Below, piece after piece: positions 31,746-41,498 of a DNA stretch of 64,000 bases. The DNA is from Candidatus Promineifilum breve. GTDB lineage: Bacteria; Chloroflexota; Anaerolineae; Promineifilales; Promineifilaceae. The stretch is taken from contig NZ_LN890655.1 in the NCBI RefSeq assembly GCF_900066015.1, forward strand, positions 1,776,726-1,840,725. The letters are read 5' to 3'. The position numbers were made by a program, and so were the translations under genes. The number at the start of each line of letters is the position of its first letter. The stretch's first letter is position 1. Below the pieces are notes generated by a model. The model saw nothing but the letters and a program-made list of their open reading frames with translations. It searched no databases and was not told the DNA's origin.

Positions 31746-33686
31746 ATGAAAAGTCGTTGGGGGATCGCGCTTCTAATCATTGTGATGCTGGCTATCACTG
31801 CCGCGGCGACTTCGCCGGATACGAAGGTCACGGCGCAGACAAATCTGGACGAGTCCTACGCCGTGAATCCGGCCACGCCCGCGGCCGAGGCTGAAAACCT
31901 TGAGTTTGTGAGTAGTCTAGGCGGCGGCTCACGTGGCGTTGCCGTGCAAGGCAACTATGCTTACGTAGGTGAGGGGAGGCGACTGATTATTTTCGATATT
32001 TCTAATCCTGATGCACCGGTCGTCGTAGGAAAAACGCCACGCATGCCGAGACGCGTATCTGACGTCGCCGTAGCTGGCGACTATGCTTACGTGACCAATG
32101 GAGATGGTATCTTACGGATCGTCAATGTCGCTAACCGGTCTGCGCCGACCGAGATCAGCTCCTATGACACGCCGGGGGGTGCGGGTGATGTAGCCATAGA
32201 CGGTGGTTTAGCTTACGTAGCCGGTGGCGACCATGGCTTGCGGATCATCAATGTCGCTAATCCGACCGCGCCAACCGAAACCGGCTTCTATGATACGCAG
32301 GGGAATGCGAACAGTGTAGCCGTGGCGGGCAGCTTCGCTTACGTTGCCGATGGAGACCAGGGCTTGCGGATTATCAACGTCGCTAACCCAACCGCGCCGA
32401 CCGAGGTAGGGTTCTTAGTCACTCTTACCGCGGCATTGGGTGTTGCTGTTGACAGCGGTTATGCCTACGTCACAACCGCATATGACTTCAACGTCCCCTA
32501 TGGCCTGCGTGTCATCGATGTTTCAGATGTAACCGACCCGATCGAAGTCGGCTTCAATGCCATGTCGGTTCAAGCCGGAAGCCCCATTGTGAGTGGAGGT
32601 TATCTTTACATTAACACTCACGAATCTATCCATATCATTGACATCGACAACCCGGCTAATCCGACTGAAATTGGAGCTTTCAATCGTTGGAGCTCAGCCA
32701 TCGCCGTGGCCGGGAACATCGTTTACAGCGCGGATTTCGACGGCGGCCTTGCTATCATCGACGTCATTTCTCCCACCTCTCCTAAAGAGGTTGGCTTCTA
32801 CGACGTTCCGGGGCGCGGTGACGACATATCGGCCGCCGGACACTATATTTACATTGAGGATTACGAAGGTGAGCTGAACATCGTAAATGGTGTCAATCCA
32901 TACGCGCCGATCCAGGTCAGTCGAAGTAGTGGCGACCATACGGACCTGGTCGTCGTTAATAATAATATTTATACTCTCGATGGTGAACTTTTACGGATCA
33001 TCGATGTTTCCAACCCAGCGGCGCCTGTTGAAATTGGCTCTACCGATTCTTTTTATGGCGAATCTTTAGATGTATCCGGCAACTATGCCTATGCCACTGA
33101 AGATGACGAAGGGATTCACATCATCGACATCGCCGATCCGACGGATCCCACCGAGGTTAGTTTCTATGCTACGCCGGGAGAAGCCTATGACGTAGCCGTT
33201 TCCGGGCATTATGCTTACGTCGCCGATGGGCCGGAGGGGTTGAGGATCATCGACGTTACTGACCCTACAACGCCGGTCGAGGTCGGCGTCTTCGACTCAG
33301 TGGGGAGTGCCGCTCAGGTGGCAGTAGCCGGCGATTATGCTTACCTCAGCAAATGCTACCGCGGCGTTATCATCCTTGATGTCTCCGACCCCACCAATCC
33401 CGTAGAGGCAGGTTGGTTTCCCACACCTGGTTATTGTTACCCTGAGACCGTAGTGGTCGGAAATTATGCCTACATTCTTGCCAATGACGGCCTATATATT
33501 GTCGATATCACTGAACCGACACACCCGGTAGAAGTCGACTTCTACGAAGCGCCAGAGGCAAATTCCGTTGCTGTTGTCTTAAATCATATTTTTCTGGCCG
33601 ACGCAAATGATGGTCTGGTAATTCTGCGGTTCGCCGGCATAGCGGTGAAGAATAACTATCTTTCACTGGTAGTTGCTGATCGGTGA
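31746..33686 (+). CDS. Secreted LVIVD-repeat beta-propeller protein
   Basis: The 646-residue product has a signal peptide (MKSRWGIALLIIVMLAITAA) and about twelve ~45-residue LVIVD-type repeats of the form SVAVAGSFAYVADGDQGLRI, then INVANPTAPTEVG. Such repeats build beta propellers on cell surfaces or in the periplasm; no catalytic site is visible. The start at 31746 is chosen because CCGGAGG lies 5 nt upstream. Base composition is visibly lower in G+C than its neighbours (about 50%), which hints at transfer. A hairpin follows the stop. Confidence 0.85.
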   Translation: MKSRWGIALLIIVMLAITAAATSPDTKVTAQTNLDESYAVNPATPAAEAENLEFVSSLGGGSRGVAVQGNYAYVGEGRRLIIFDISNPDAPVVVGKTPRMPRRVSDVAVAGDYAYVTNGDGILRIVNVANRSAPTEISSYDTPGGAGDVAIDGGLAYVAGGDHGLRIINVANPTAPTETGFYDTQGNANSVAVAGSFAYVADGDQGLRIINVANPTAPTEVGFLVTLTAALGVAVDSGYAYVTTAYDFNVPYGLRVIDVSDVTDPIEVGFNAMSVQAGSPIVSGGYLYINTHESIHIIDIDNPANPTEIGAFNRWSSAIAVAGNIVYSADFDGGLAIIDVISPTSPKEVGFYDVPGRGDDISAAGHYIYIEDYEGELNIVNGVNPYAPIQVSRSSGDHTDLVVVNNNIYTLDGELLRIIDVSNPAAPVEIGSTDSFYGESLDVSGNYAYATEDDEGIHIIDIADPTDPTEVSFYATPGEAYDVAVSGHYAYVADGPEGLRIIDVTDPTTPVEVGVFDSVGSAAQVAVAGDYAYLSKCYRGVIILDVSDPTNPVEAGWFPTPGYCYPETVVVGNYAYILANDGLYIVDITEPTHPVEVDFYEAPEANSVAVVLNHIFLADANDGLVILRFAGIAVKNNYLSLVVADR

Positions 33687-33693
33687 ATTCAAT

Positions 33694-33730
33694 AAGGCCT
33701 CTGAGGTTCTCTACAAACCTCAGAGGCCTT
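33694..33730 (+). terminator. Hairpin after the LVIVD gene
   Basis: Perfect 15-bp arms 33694-33708 and 33716-33730 flank a 7-nt loop, 7 bp after the stop codon. Only a weak U-run (CATTTCC) follows. It may act as a terminator or be one more repeat. Confidence 0.6.
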
Positions 33731-33740
33731 CATTTCCAAA

Positions 33741-33792
33741 ACTTGTAGGGCGGGATGGCAATCCGCCGCGGGTTGCCATCCCGCCCTACAAG

Positions 33793-33793
<1 letters not shown>
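33741..33793. repeat. TAGGGCGGG palindrome overlapping the icd stop
   Basis: Arms 33741-33761 and 33773-33793 are perfectly complementary over 21 bp around an 11-nt loop. The right arm ends inside the icd stop codon (TAA, 33793-33795 on the minus strand). The same family sits in frame in thiD. Confidence 0.93.
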
Positions 33794-35034
<1,241 letters not shown>

Positions 35035-35095
35035 GTTGCAACGATCTCCTGACTAAAGGGTATGGGCCTGCGCCGAGTGGCCGATTGAAGAGAAA

Positions 35096-35198
35096 TAATT
35101 AACCACGGATTGAGCACGGATCAAACGGCTGAACACGGATTGAATGCTCCCTAGCCGTGTTCATCCGTCCCATCCGTGTTCATCCGTGGTTAAATTAT
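35096..35198. repeat. Palindromic repeat, ATCCGTGTTCATCCGTG family
   Basis: The left part reads TAATTAACCACGGATTGAG and the right ends CATCCGTGGTTAAATTA, with complementary ACACGGAT and ATCCGTG units between. It is the clearest copy of the ATCCGTG family. The rest of the 35035-35521 gap holds no gene I can see. Confidence 0.9.
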
Positions 35199-35521
35199 TA
35201 ATCCGGAAAAGGTCACCCGACTTTAATGTGTTAGGAATAACGAACGGTCATTCAGGGTGTTATAATAAGCGAAACCATTATACGATCGTTTGCCGGCTTG
35301 GGTAAAGGCGCAGTCACTAATTCCCTAATCGAGTGGAATAACCAGCCAATGGCGCTGGGCACGCACGCTGTAACCCTGTCTCGTTCCCTAGCTTAATAGT
35401 CTGTGAACATCAGCGCCGCCGGAACCGGCGGGCTATCGTTGGCGTATAGAATATTGATGGTTGAGAAAGGATCGGAGAAGAGTTGAGTATTACCCATAGC
35501 CGCCGGGTACGATTGAAGGTG

Positions 35522-37321
35522 ATGCAGCGAATCACTCTCGTCGTCCTGGTTCTCATTGCCTCGGGGTTAGCGGCCTGCAACCGCGCGACCGGCGCTTCCG
35601 CGCCGACGATAGCCGCCACGGCCGCGCCCATCCAAACCGCCGACGGCGGAGCGGTGACTGCTGCCGATCCGGCGACTCTGCCCGTCGCGCCGACGGACAC
35701 CCTGCCCCCGCCATCGCCCTCGCTGCCCACCGACGCCCCTTCGCCCAGCGCCGCGCCGTCGCCAACGGTCATGCCCGACCCGACCGACGCCGCCGACCTG
35801 TCACTCAACTACACCGACGTCACCCTCTACCCCGTGCCGCTCATCTATGCCGGCGATAAGGTGACGTTCCAGCTATTGCCCCATGTGCCCGAAAGCATCA
35901 ATATCGGCGACGTGACGGCCATCATCGCCGTCAACGGCGTCCAGGTGGCCGGCGGCCCGCTCGACCGCCGCAACTGGAACGGCCAGGCCGAGGGCGTCTA
36001 CGAATGGGCCTGGGACACCACCGGGCTGTCGGGCGAATACCGCATCGAGGTTGTGCTCGACCCCGGCGACGCCATCCAGGCCGGCGATGAGGACCCGCTC
36101 AACAACACCGTCGCCATCACCGCCCTCGTGACCGTGCCCACCGGCCAGGCCGCGCGCGACGCCGCCGCCGTGTGGGAGACGACCGAGACCAACTGCTGCT
36201 TCATCCACGTCGTCAGCAATACCGCCGCTGCGCGCGACTTGCAGGCGCTGGCCCCGGTATTGGAAAAGGCCGTGCAACAGGCGGCCGATCGCCTGACCAT
36301 TCAACCGAGCCAAAAGCTCCACGTCTACTTCATCGACCGCGTGGTCGGCCAGGGTGGCTTTGCCGGGACCGATATGGTCGTGTCCTACGTGGATCGGCGT
36401 TATGCCGGCGGCGGCCTCTATGAGCTGCTCGTCCACGAGTCGGCCCACATCCTGGATCAGCAGTTCGCGCCGCAGCGCATCTCCTTTCTGGCCGAGGGGC
36501 TGGCCGTCTGGGTCAGCGGCGGCCACTACAAGGCCGAAGACCTGAAACAGCGCAGCGCGACCTTGCTGACCCTGGAGCAGTACGTGCCGCTGGCCCAGCT
36601 CATCAACGATTTCTATCCCGTGCAACACGAGATCGGCTATCTGGAAGCCGCCGGGCTGGTCACCTATTTGATCGACCGTGGCGGCTGGAACACGTTCAAG
36701 AGCTTCTACACCGAAGTATCGACCGACGACGGCCCCACGCTGGCCGATGCGGTGGACGTGAATCTGCAACGCTACTATGGGGCCACACTGGCCCAGATCG
36801 AAAACGAGTGGCACGGCTCGCTGGCGAGTACGACGGTCGATCCGGCCGTCGTCGAAGATTTGCGGACGACGATTCGTTACTACAACATCGCCCGGCGCTA
36901 CCAGGAACTGTATGACCCCACGGCCCATTACCTGAGCGCCTGGCTGCCCCACCCGACCCAGGTGCGCGAGTTCGGCAATCCGGCCGACCTGACGCGGCGG
37001 CCGGAGACGGAGATGAACGTCACGCTGGAACTGATGCTGACGGCGGCCGACGTGGCGCTGCGGGCCGGCGATTTCGCGCGGGCCAACGTCATCCTCGATA
37101 GCGTGGGCCACATCCTCGACAACGGCGGCACAATCATCGACCCCATGGCGACGAGCTACCTCAACATCGTGCGCGCCGCGGCCGAATACGACTACGAACT
37201 GCACATGGTCGAGCTACAGGGCAACACCGCCCGCGCCATGGCGACCCAGGCCCCTAACATCCGCCTGACCAGTCTGGTGATGGAACTGCGCGGTACAAGT
37301 TGGGTCATCCTGTCGCACTAA
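35522..37321 (+). CDS. Gluzincin-like metallopeptidase lipoprotein
   Basis: The 599-residue product has a lipobox (ASGLAAC) and a Pro/Ser/Thr-rich linker to about residue 95. A beta-sandwich-like region (GDKVTFQLLPHVPESINIG) precedes the peptidase domain. The zinc motif is HESAH (305-309), with a downstream Glu in FLAEGLAVW (E325), the pattern of gluzincins of the DUF2268/M61-like type. A helical C-terminal region (residues ~440-600) follows. It should act outside the membrane. Start at 35522 chosen for its AAGGTG and signal peptide. Confidence 0.75.
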   Translation: MQRITLVVLVLIASGLAACNRATGASAPTIAATAAPIQTADGGAVTAADPATLPVAPTDTLPPPSPSLPTDAPSPSAAPSPTVMPDPTDAADLSLNYTDVTLYPVPLIYAGDKVTFQLLPHVPESINIGDVTAIIAVNGVQVAGGPLDRRNWNGQAEGVYEWAWDTTGLSGEYRIEVVLDPGDAIQAGDEDPLNNTVAITALVTVPTGQAARDAAAVWETTETNCCFIHVVSNTAAARDLQALAPVLEKAVQQAADRLTIQPSQKLHVYFIDRVVGQGGFAGTDMVVSYVDRRYAGGGLYELLVHESAHILDQQFAPQRISFLAEGLAVWVSGGHYKAEDLKQRSATLLTLEQYVPLAQLINDFYPVQHEIGYLEAAGLVTYLIDRGGWNTFKSFYTEVSTDDGPTLADAVDVNLQRYYGATLAQIENEWHGSLASTTVDPAVVEDLRTTIRYYNIARRYQELYDPTAHYLSAWLPHPTQVREFGNPADLTRRPETEMNVTLELMLTAADVALRAGDFARANVILDSVGHILDNGGTIIDPMATSYLNIVRAAAEYDYELHMVELQGNTARAMATQAPNIRLTSLVMELRGTSWVILSH

Positions 37322-37407
37322 CAGTGCTTCCTGTGTTCGCCAATCGGAATTATGCTACAATTCCGTCCATAGATCGCCGTAACAAGCGAAGCGCTGAGGG
37401 GACGTAC

Positions 37408-37929
37408 ATGATCGAGGTAATGATCGATAGCATCCGCATCAGTCTGGTATCGCAATATCGCATTGTGCTGTTGCGCGAGATCGATAGCGAACGCCAGCTG
37501 CCCATCTGGATTGGCCCGTGCGAGGCCGATGCCATCACCATCGAATTGCAAGACGTCAAGGTGGCGCGACCGCTGACCCAGGATTTGCTCAAGAACGTCA
37601 TCGCCGAACTGGGCGGAACCGTTTCCCACGTGTTGATCAAAGAGTTGAACGAAAGCGTCTTCCATGCCCGCCTGTTCATCAACGTCAAGGGCGAGCGGCA
37701 GGCGCGGGAGATCGATTGCCGGCCCTCGGACGCCATCGCCCTGGCCGTGCGCACCAAAGTGCCCATCTTCATCGCCGAAGAGGTCATGGACGTGGCCGGC
37801 GTCGAGCCGGAGCCGGACATGCAAGAGGTGGAGAACGGTGCCATCGACGCCGAAGTCGGCAAGCTCGACGCCTTCAGCGATTTTCTGGATACGCTGGATT
37901 TCGACGACTTCGACGCCGAAGACAAGTAA
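37408..37929 (+). CDS. Bifunctional nuclease domain protein (DUF151)
   Basis: The 173-residue product is a DUF151 protein: MIEVMIDSIRISL, RQLPIWIGPCEADAITIEL, RPLTQDLLKNVIAELGG, VFHARLFINV and DCRPSDAIALAVRTKVPIF. The family has been reported with DNase and RNase activity in plants and occurs widely in bacteria. The acidic C-terminal tail (FLDTLDFDDFDAEDK) is typical of bacterial members. GAGGGG lies 7 nt before the ATG. Confidence 0.87.
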   Translation: MIEVMIDSIRISLVSQYRIVLLREIDSERQLPIWIGPCEADAITIELQDVKVARPLTQDLLKNVIAELGGTVSHVLIKELNESVFHARLFINVKGERQAREIDCRPSDAIALAVRTKVPIFIAEEVMDVAGVEPEPDMQEVENGAIDAEVGKLDAFSDFLDTLDFDDFDAEDK

Positions 37930-37935
37930 GTTGGT

Positions 37936-38006
37936 AGTGGACAGTGGGCAGTGGTCACTGGTCAGTCTGGATACTGACCAGTGACCACTGCCCACTGTCC
38001 ACTTTT
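37936..38006. repeat. GTGGGCAGTGGTCA palindrome before dnaB
   Basis: GTGGACAGTGGGCAGTGGTC (left) faces the complement GACCACTGCCCACTGTCCAC (right) across ~20 nt of further complementary CAGT units. It ends about 5 bp before the dnaB ATG, so the ribosome-binding region of dnaB lies inside the repeat. Confidence 0.9.
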
Positions 38007-38011
38007 CTATT

Positions 38012-40645
38012 ATGGACACCATCGAAGAACGTCTACCACCCCACAGCGTCGAGGCCGAGGAAGCCGTCCTCGGGTCGCTGCTCATTGATCCCGACGCCAT
38101 CTTCGAGATCGCCAACTTCCTGCGCCCCGAGGCCTTCTACCGGGCGCAAAACCGCTGGATTTTCGAGTCCATTCTGGCCCTCAGTGAACGCCGTGTACCC
38201 CTCGACGTGGTGACGCTGATCGAAGAGCTGCGCCGTCGCGAGCAACTGGACGAGATCGGCGGCGAAGCGACGGTCATCAGCCTGCTCAACGCCGTGCCGA
38301 CCTCGATCAACGTTGAGGCCTACGGCAAGATGGTCGAGGCGGCGTCGATCCGCCGCAACCTCATTCTGGCCGCCGGCTCCATCGCCAAGCTGGCCTATAA
38401 CGAGGCCGAAGACATCGACGTCGTCCTCGACCGCTCGGAGCACGCGCTGTTCAGCATCAGCGAACAGCGCACCAACCGCGACCTGCGGCCGGTCAAGGAG
38501 ATCGCCGGCGAATACCTGGAGCGCATCGAGCTATTGCGCGAGCGGGGCGACGAGTTCATCGGCATCCCCACCGGCTTCACCGACCTGGATCGGATGCTGA
38601 GCGGGCTGAACAAATCGGACCTGGTCATCATCGCCGCCCGCCCCAGCATGGGCAAGACGGCGCTGCAAAACTCAATCGCCCTCAACGCCGCCCGCCGCTA
38701 CGACAAGCGCGTGGCGATGTTCAATCTGGAAATGTCGGGCGAGCAACTGGTGCAGCGCATGATCGCCACCGAGACGCGCATCGATTCGCAGCGGCTGCGG
38801 CGCGGCGACCTGGCCGACCACGAATGGGCCATCTTCCTGGAGTCGCTCGGCCGCCTGTCGGAGTCGCGCCTGTTCATCGACGACACGCCGTCGATCACGC
38901 CCATGCAATTGCGCACCAAGTGCCGCCGCCTCTACGCCGAGCATGGCCTCGACATGGTGATGATCGACTATCTGCAATTGATGTCGGCCGAGCACCCCAC
39001 CAACAACCGTGTACAGGAAGTCAGCGAAATCTCGCGCGAACTGAAGGGGTTGGCTCGCGAGTTCGACGTGCCCGTCGTGGCCGCTGCGCAGCTCAGCCGG
39101 GCGGTGGAGCAACGGCAGAACAAGCGGCCGATGCTATCGGATTTGCGCGACTCAGGTTGTCTTACGGGTGACACGCTGATCACCCTGGCCGATTCCGGCG
39201 ACCGCGTTCCGATTCGTCAACTCGTCGGCCGGAGCGATGTGGCTGTATGGGCGGTTAACCCGTTAACCTATCAAATCGAGCGGGCTGTGGTGAGCAACGC
39301 TTTTTCGACAGGGGTCAAGGAGTCCTTCCGCCTGACAACTCGTATCGGCCATACAATCCGGGCGACGGCCAACCATTTGTTCCTTACGGTTGGTGGTTGG
39401 CAACGATTGGATGAATTGGCCGCGGGAGCGTATATCGCTCTGCCGCGCCGTGTTCCAGCCGGGAATCGCGCACGAACGATGCGTGATGCCGAATTGGCCC
39501 TACTCGGTCATTTGATCGGCGACGGCTGCACCTTGCCACGTCATACCATCCAGTACACCACGAAAGAATGCGATCTGGCGGAAATGGTTGTGGGATTGGC
39601 GCAATCCCTGTTCGGTCAGGAAGTGCGCCCTCGTATCAACCAAGAACGCAGCTGGTACCAGGTCTATCTCACTTCCACCCGGCACCATACTCACGGCACA
39701 CGCTCCGCCGTGAGTGAATGGCTCGATTCGTATGGCATTTGGGGCTTGCGCTCATACGAAAAGCGCGTACCTGACCAACTGTTCCGCCAGGATGATTTGG
39801 GGATCGCCCTATTTCTGCGGCACTTATGGAGCACCGACGGCTGCATCCGCATGACCTGGGGCAAGAGTCCCCGGCCGGCAATCTATTATGCTTCGAGTAG
39901 TAAGCAGTTGGCTCGTGACGTGCAATCGCTTTTGCTGCGCCTGGGAATCAACGCGATCCTGAAAGAGTCTCCTCAGGGTAATCGAGGTCGCCCGCAATAT
40001 CACGTCATCGTGACCGGTAAAACCGACGTTATCACATTCGCCACGCACATTGGGGCCGTAAACCCCGCGCGTCAGGAACGAATGGATGAGATTCTGGCTT
40101 ACATTGAAAATCGGGCAGCAAATACAAACCGCGACGTGATCCCGCAACCGGCATGGGATTTGTTCGTTCGTCCGGCGATGGAAGTGGCAGGAGTCAGCCA
40201 GCGCGCGCTCTATGCCGGGATCGGGACTGCCTATGGCGGAACCACGATCATGAAGCAAAACATGAGCCGAGAACGGGCGGCGCGGGTGGCCCAGGCAGCA
40301 AAGTCGGCCGAGCTTCAAACGCTGGCCGAGAGCGACATTTATTGGGATCAGATCGTGTCTATCGAACCGGACGCAGTGGAAGAAGTCTTCGATTTAACCG
40401 TTCCCGGCGTCCATAACTTCGTGGCCGACGATATCATCGTTCACAACTCTATCGAGCAGGACGCCGACGTCGTCATGTTCATCTACCGCGACGACTACTA
40501 CAACCCCGATTCGACCGAACGGCCGAACATCGCCGAGATCAGCGTCGCCAAACACCGCAATGGTCCCACCGGCACGATTGACCTGTTCTGGCACGGCAAA
40601 CTGGCGACATTCCGCAACCTCCACCGGCAAGAGATTGAGTTATAA
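38012..40645 (+). CDS. dnaB: Replicative DNA helicase DnaB with intein
   Basis: The 877-codon frame encodes a 447-residue DnaB split by a 430-residue intein. The extein has the DnaB N-terminal domain (PPHSVEAEEAVLGSLLIDPD), the RecA-like P-loop ARPSMGKTAL near residue 213, and the DNA-binding and hexamer motifs (MIDYLQLM, REFDVPVVAAAQLSR). The intein lies between DLRDSG and SIEQDADVVMFIYRD, a known intein site in DnaB. After splicing the ligated motif reads LRDSGSIEQDAD, the normal family sequence. DnaD-like and DnaC-like genes follow, as in a primosome cluster. Confidence 0.95.
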   Translation: MDTIEERLPPHSVEAEEAVLGSLLIDPDAIFEIANFLRPEAFYRAQNRWIFESILALSERRVPLDVVTLIEELRRREQLDEIGGEATVISLLNAVPTSINVEAYGKMVEAASIRRNLILAAGSIAKLAYNEAEDIDVVLDRSEHALFSISEQRTNRDLRPVKEIAGEYLERIELLRERGDEFIGIPTGFTDLDRMLSGLNKSDLVIIAARPSMGKTALQNSIALNAARRYDKRVAMFNLEMSGEQLVQRMIATETRIDSQRLRRGDLADHEWAIFLESLGRLSESRLFIDDTPSITPMQLRTKCRRLYAEHGLDMVMIDYLQLMSAEHPTNNRVQEVSEISRELKGLAREFDVPVVAAAQLSRAVEQRQNKRPMLSDLRDSGCLTGDTLITLADSGDRVPIRQLVGRSDVAVWAVNPLTYQIERAVVSNAFSTGVKESFRLTTRIGHTIRATANHLFLTVGGWQRLDELAAGAYIALPRRVPAGNRARTMRDAELALLGHLIGDGCTLPRHTIQYTTKECDLAEMVVGLAQSLFGQEVRPRINQERSWYQVYLTSTRHHTHGTRSAVSEWLDSYGIWGLRSYEKRVPDQLFRQDDLGIALFLRHLWSTDGCIRMTWGKSPRPAIYYASSSKQLARDVQSLLLRLGINAILKESPQGNRGRPQYHVIVTGKTDVITFATHIGAVNPARQERMDEILAYIENRAANTNRDVIPQPAWDLFVRPAMEVAGVSQRALYAGIGTAYGGTTIMKQNMSRERAARVAQAAKSAELQTLAESDIYWDQIVSIEPDAVEEVFDLTVPGVHNFVADDIIVHNSIEQDADVVMFIYRDDYYNPDSTERPNIAEISVAKHRNGPTGTIDLFWHGKLATFRNLHRQEIEL
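39158..40447 (+). mobile_element. DnaB intein with LAGLIDADG homing endonuclease
   Basis: Codons 383-812 of the dnaB frame. The intein starts with Cys (CLTGDTLITLAD), has a block-B-like TANHLFL with the conserved T and H, and ends VHN before Ser+1. LAGLIDADG motifs are recognisable in LLGHLIGDGC and LRHLWSTDGC, so the endonuclease may be active. The DNA is less GC-rich than the exteins. The element is a protein-level selfish gene. Confidence 0.93.
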
Positions 40646-40646
40646 T

Positions 40647-40747
40647 AATTAGCGACGGGTTCTGACGGATAGAACGGATTAAAACAGATGAATCCATTTG
40701 ATAATTCATCTCAATCCGTCGCTTCCGTAAAACTCCGTCGCCAATTC
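40647..40747. repeat. Palindromic repeat, ACGGAT/ATCCGTC family
   Basis: AGCGACGG, GACGGATAGAACGGATT (left) faces AATCCGTCGC, CCGTAAAACTCCGTCGC (right). It lies between dnaB and the DnaD-like gene. Confidence 0.8.
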
Positions 40748-40769
40748 TTATGGCAAAGGACAGACCGCG

Positions 40770-41498
40770 ATGATGCCCGGATCGAAAATGCAGGGTTTTC
40801 CCGGCTTCCCCGATGGGAAGCAGCGGCTCACGCCCATCCCTAACCTGTTCTTCAGCGACCTGATGCCCACCATCGACAACCTGGCCGAACTGAAGGTGAC
40901 CCTCTACGCCTTCTGGTCGCTGGGCCAGCGCGAGGGCGAGGTGCGCTATCTGCGTCTGCCCGACTTTATGAACGACCCCGTGCTGCTCAAGGCGATGGGC
41001 GGGGCGGGCATCCAGTCCGGTGTCGAGACGCTGCTGGACGGCATCGAGCGCGCCGTGGCCCGCGGCACGTTCCTGCAAGTCAACGTAGAGGGCGCTGACG
41101 GGCAGATGGAACTCTATTTCCTCAATACGGAGCGCGGCCGGGCGGCCGTCGACGGCATCACCCGTGGCGAATGGCGGCCCTCGCCCGACGATGAACAGCC
41201 GATCACCCTCATGGTGGAGCGGCCCAATATCTTCGTGCTCTACGAACAAAACATCGGCGCGTTGACGCCGATGATCGCCGACGAACTGCGCGAGGCGGAG
41301 AAGAGCTATCCGCCGCGCTGGATCGAAGAGGCCATTAAGCTGGCCGTCACCAACAACGTTCGCCGTTGGCGCTACGTCCAGAGTATCCTGGAGCGCTGGC
41401 GGCAGGAAGGCAGGCAAGATGCGCTCGGCCAACGAGATTCTCAGCGCAACCTACAACGGCAAATCCCGTCCGAATATGACGACCTCGTCCAGCGTTGA
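40770..41498 (+). CDS. DnaD-domain primosomal-like protein
   Basis: The 242-residue product has an N-terminal winged-helix-like region (LAELKVTLYAFWSLGQREGE) and a C-terminal DnaD domain (PNIFVLYEQNIGALTPMIAD, then YPPRWIEEAIKLAVTNNVRR and WRYVQSILERW). The tail ends PSEYDDLVQR, a conserved form in such proteins. DnaD-like proteins assist loading of the helicase. The next gene starts inside this one (80-bp overlap if ATG 41419 is used). Confidence 0.83.
   Translation: MMPGSKMQGFPGFPDGKQRLTPIPNLFFSDLMPTIDNLAELKVTLYAFWSLGQREGEVRYLRLPDFMNDPVLLKAMGGAGIQSGVETLLDGIERAVARGTFLQVNVEGADGQMELYFLNTERGRAAVDGITRGEWRPSPDDEQPITLMVERPNIFVLYEQNIGALTPMIADELREAEKSYPPRWIEEAIKLAVTNNVRRWRYVQSILERWRQEGRQDALGQRDSQRNLQRQIPSEYDDLVQR

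Noticed and set aside
31538-31894. 118-codon frame upstream of the LVIVD gene
   Set aside because: It overlaps the signal peptide region of the LVIVD gene in another frame and has no ribosome site or family motif.
35199-35480. Possible tRNA or small RNA in the gap before the metallopeptidase lipoprotein
   Set aside because: I looked for a cloverleaf and a T-loop (GGTTCGAATCC type) and found none; there is no terminator-like hairpin in it.
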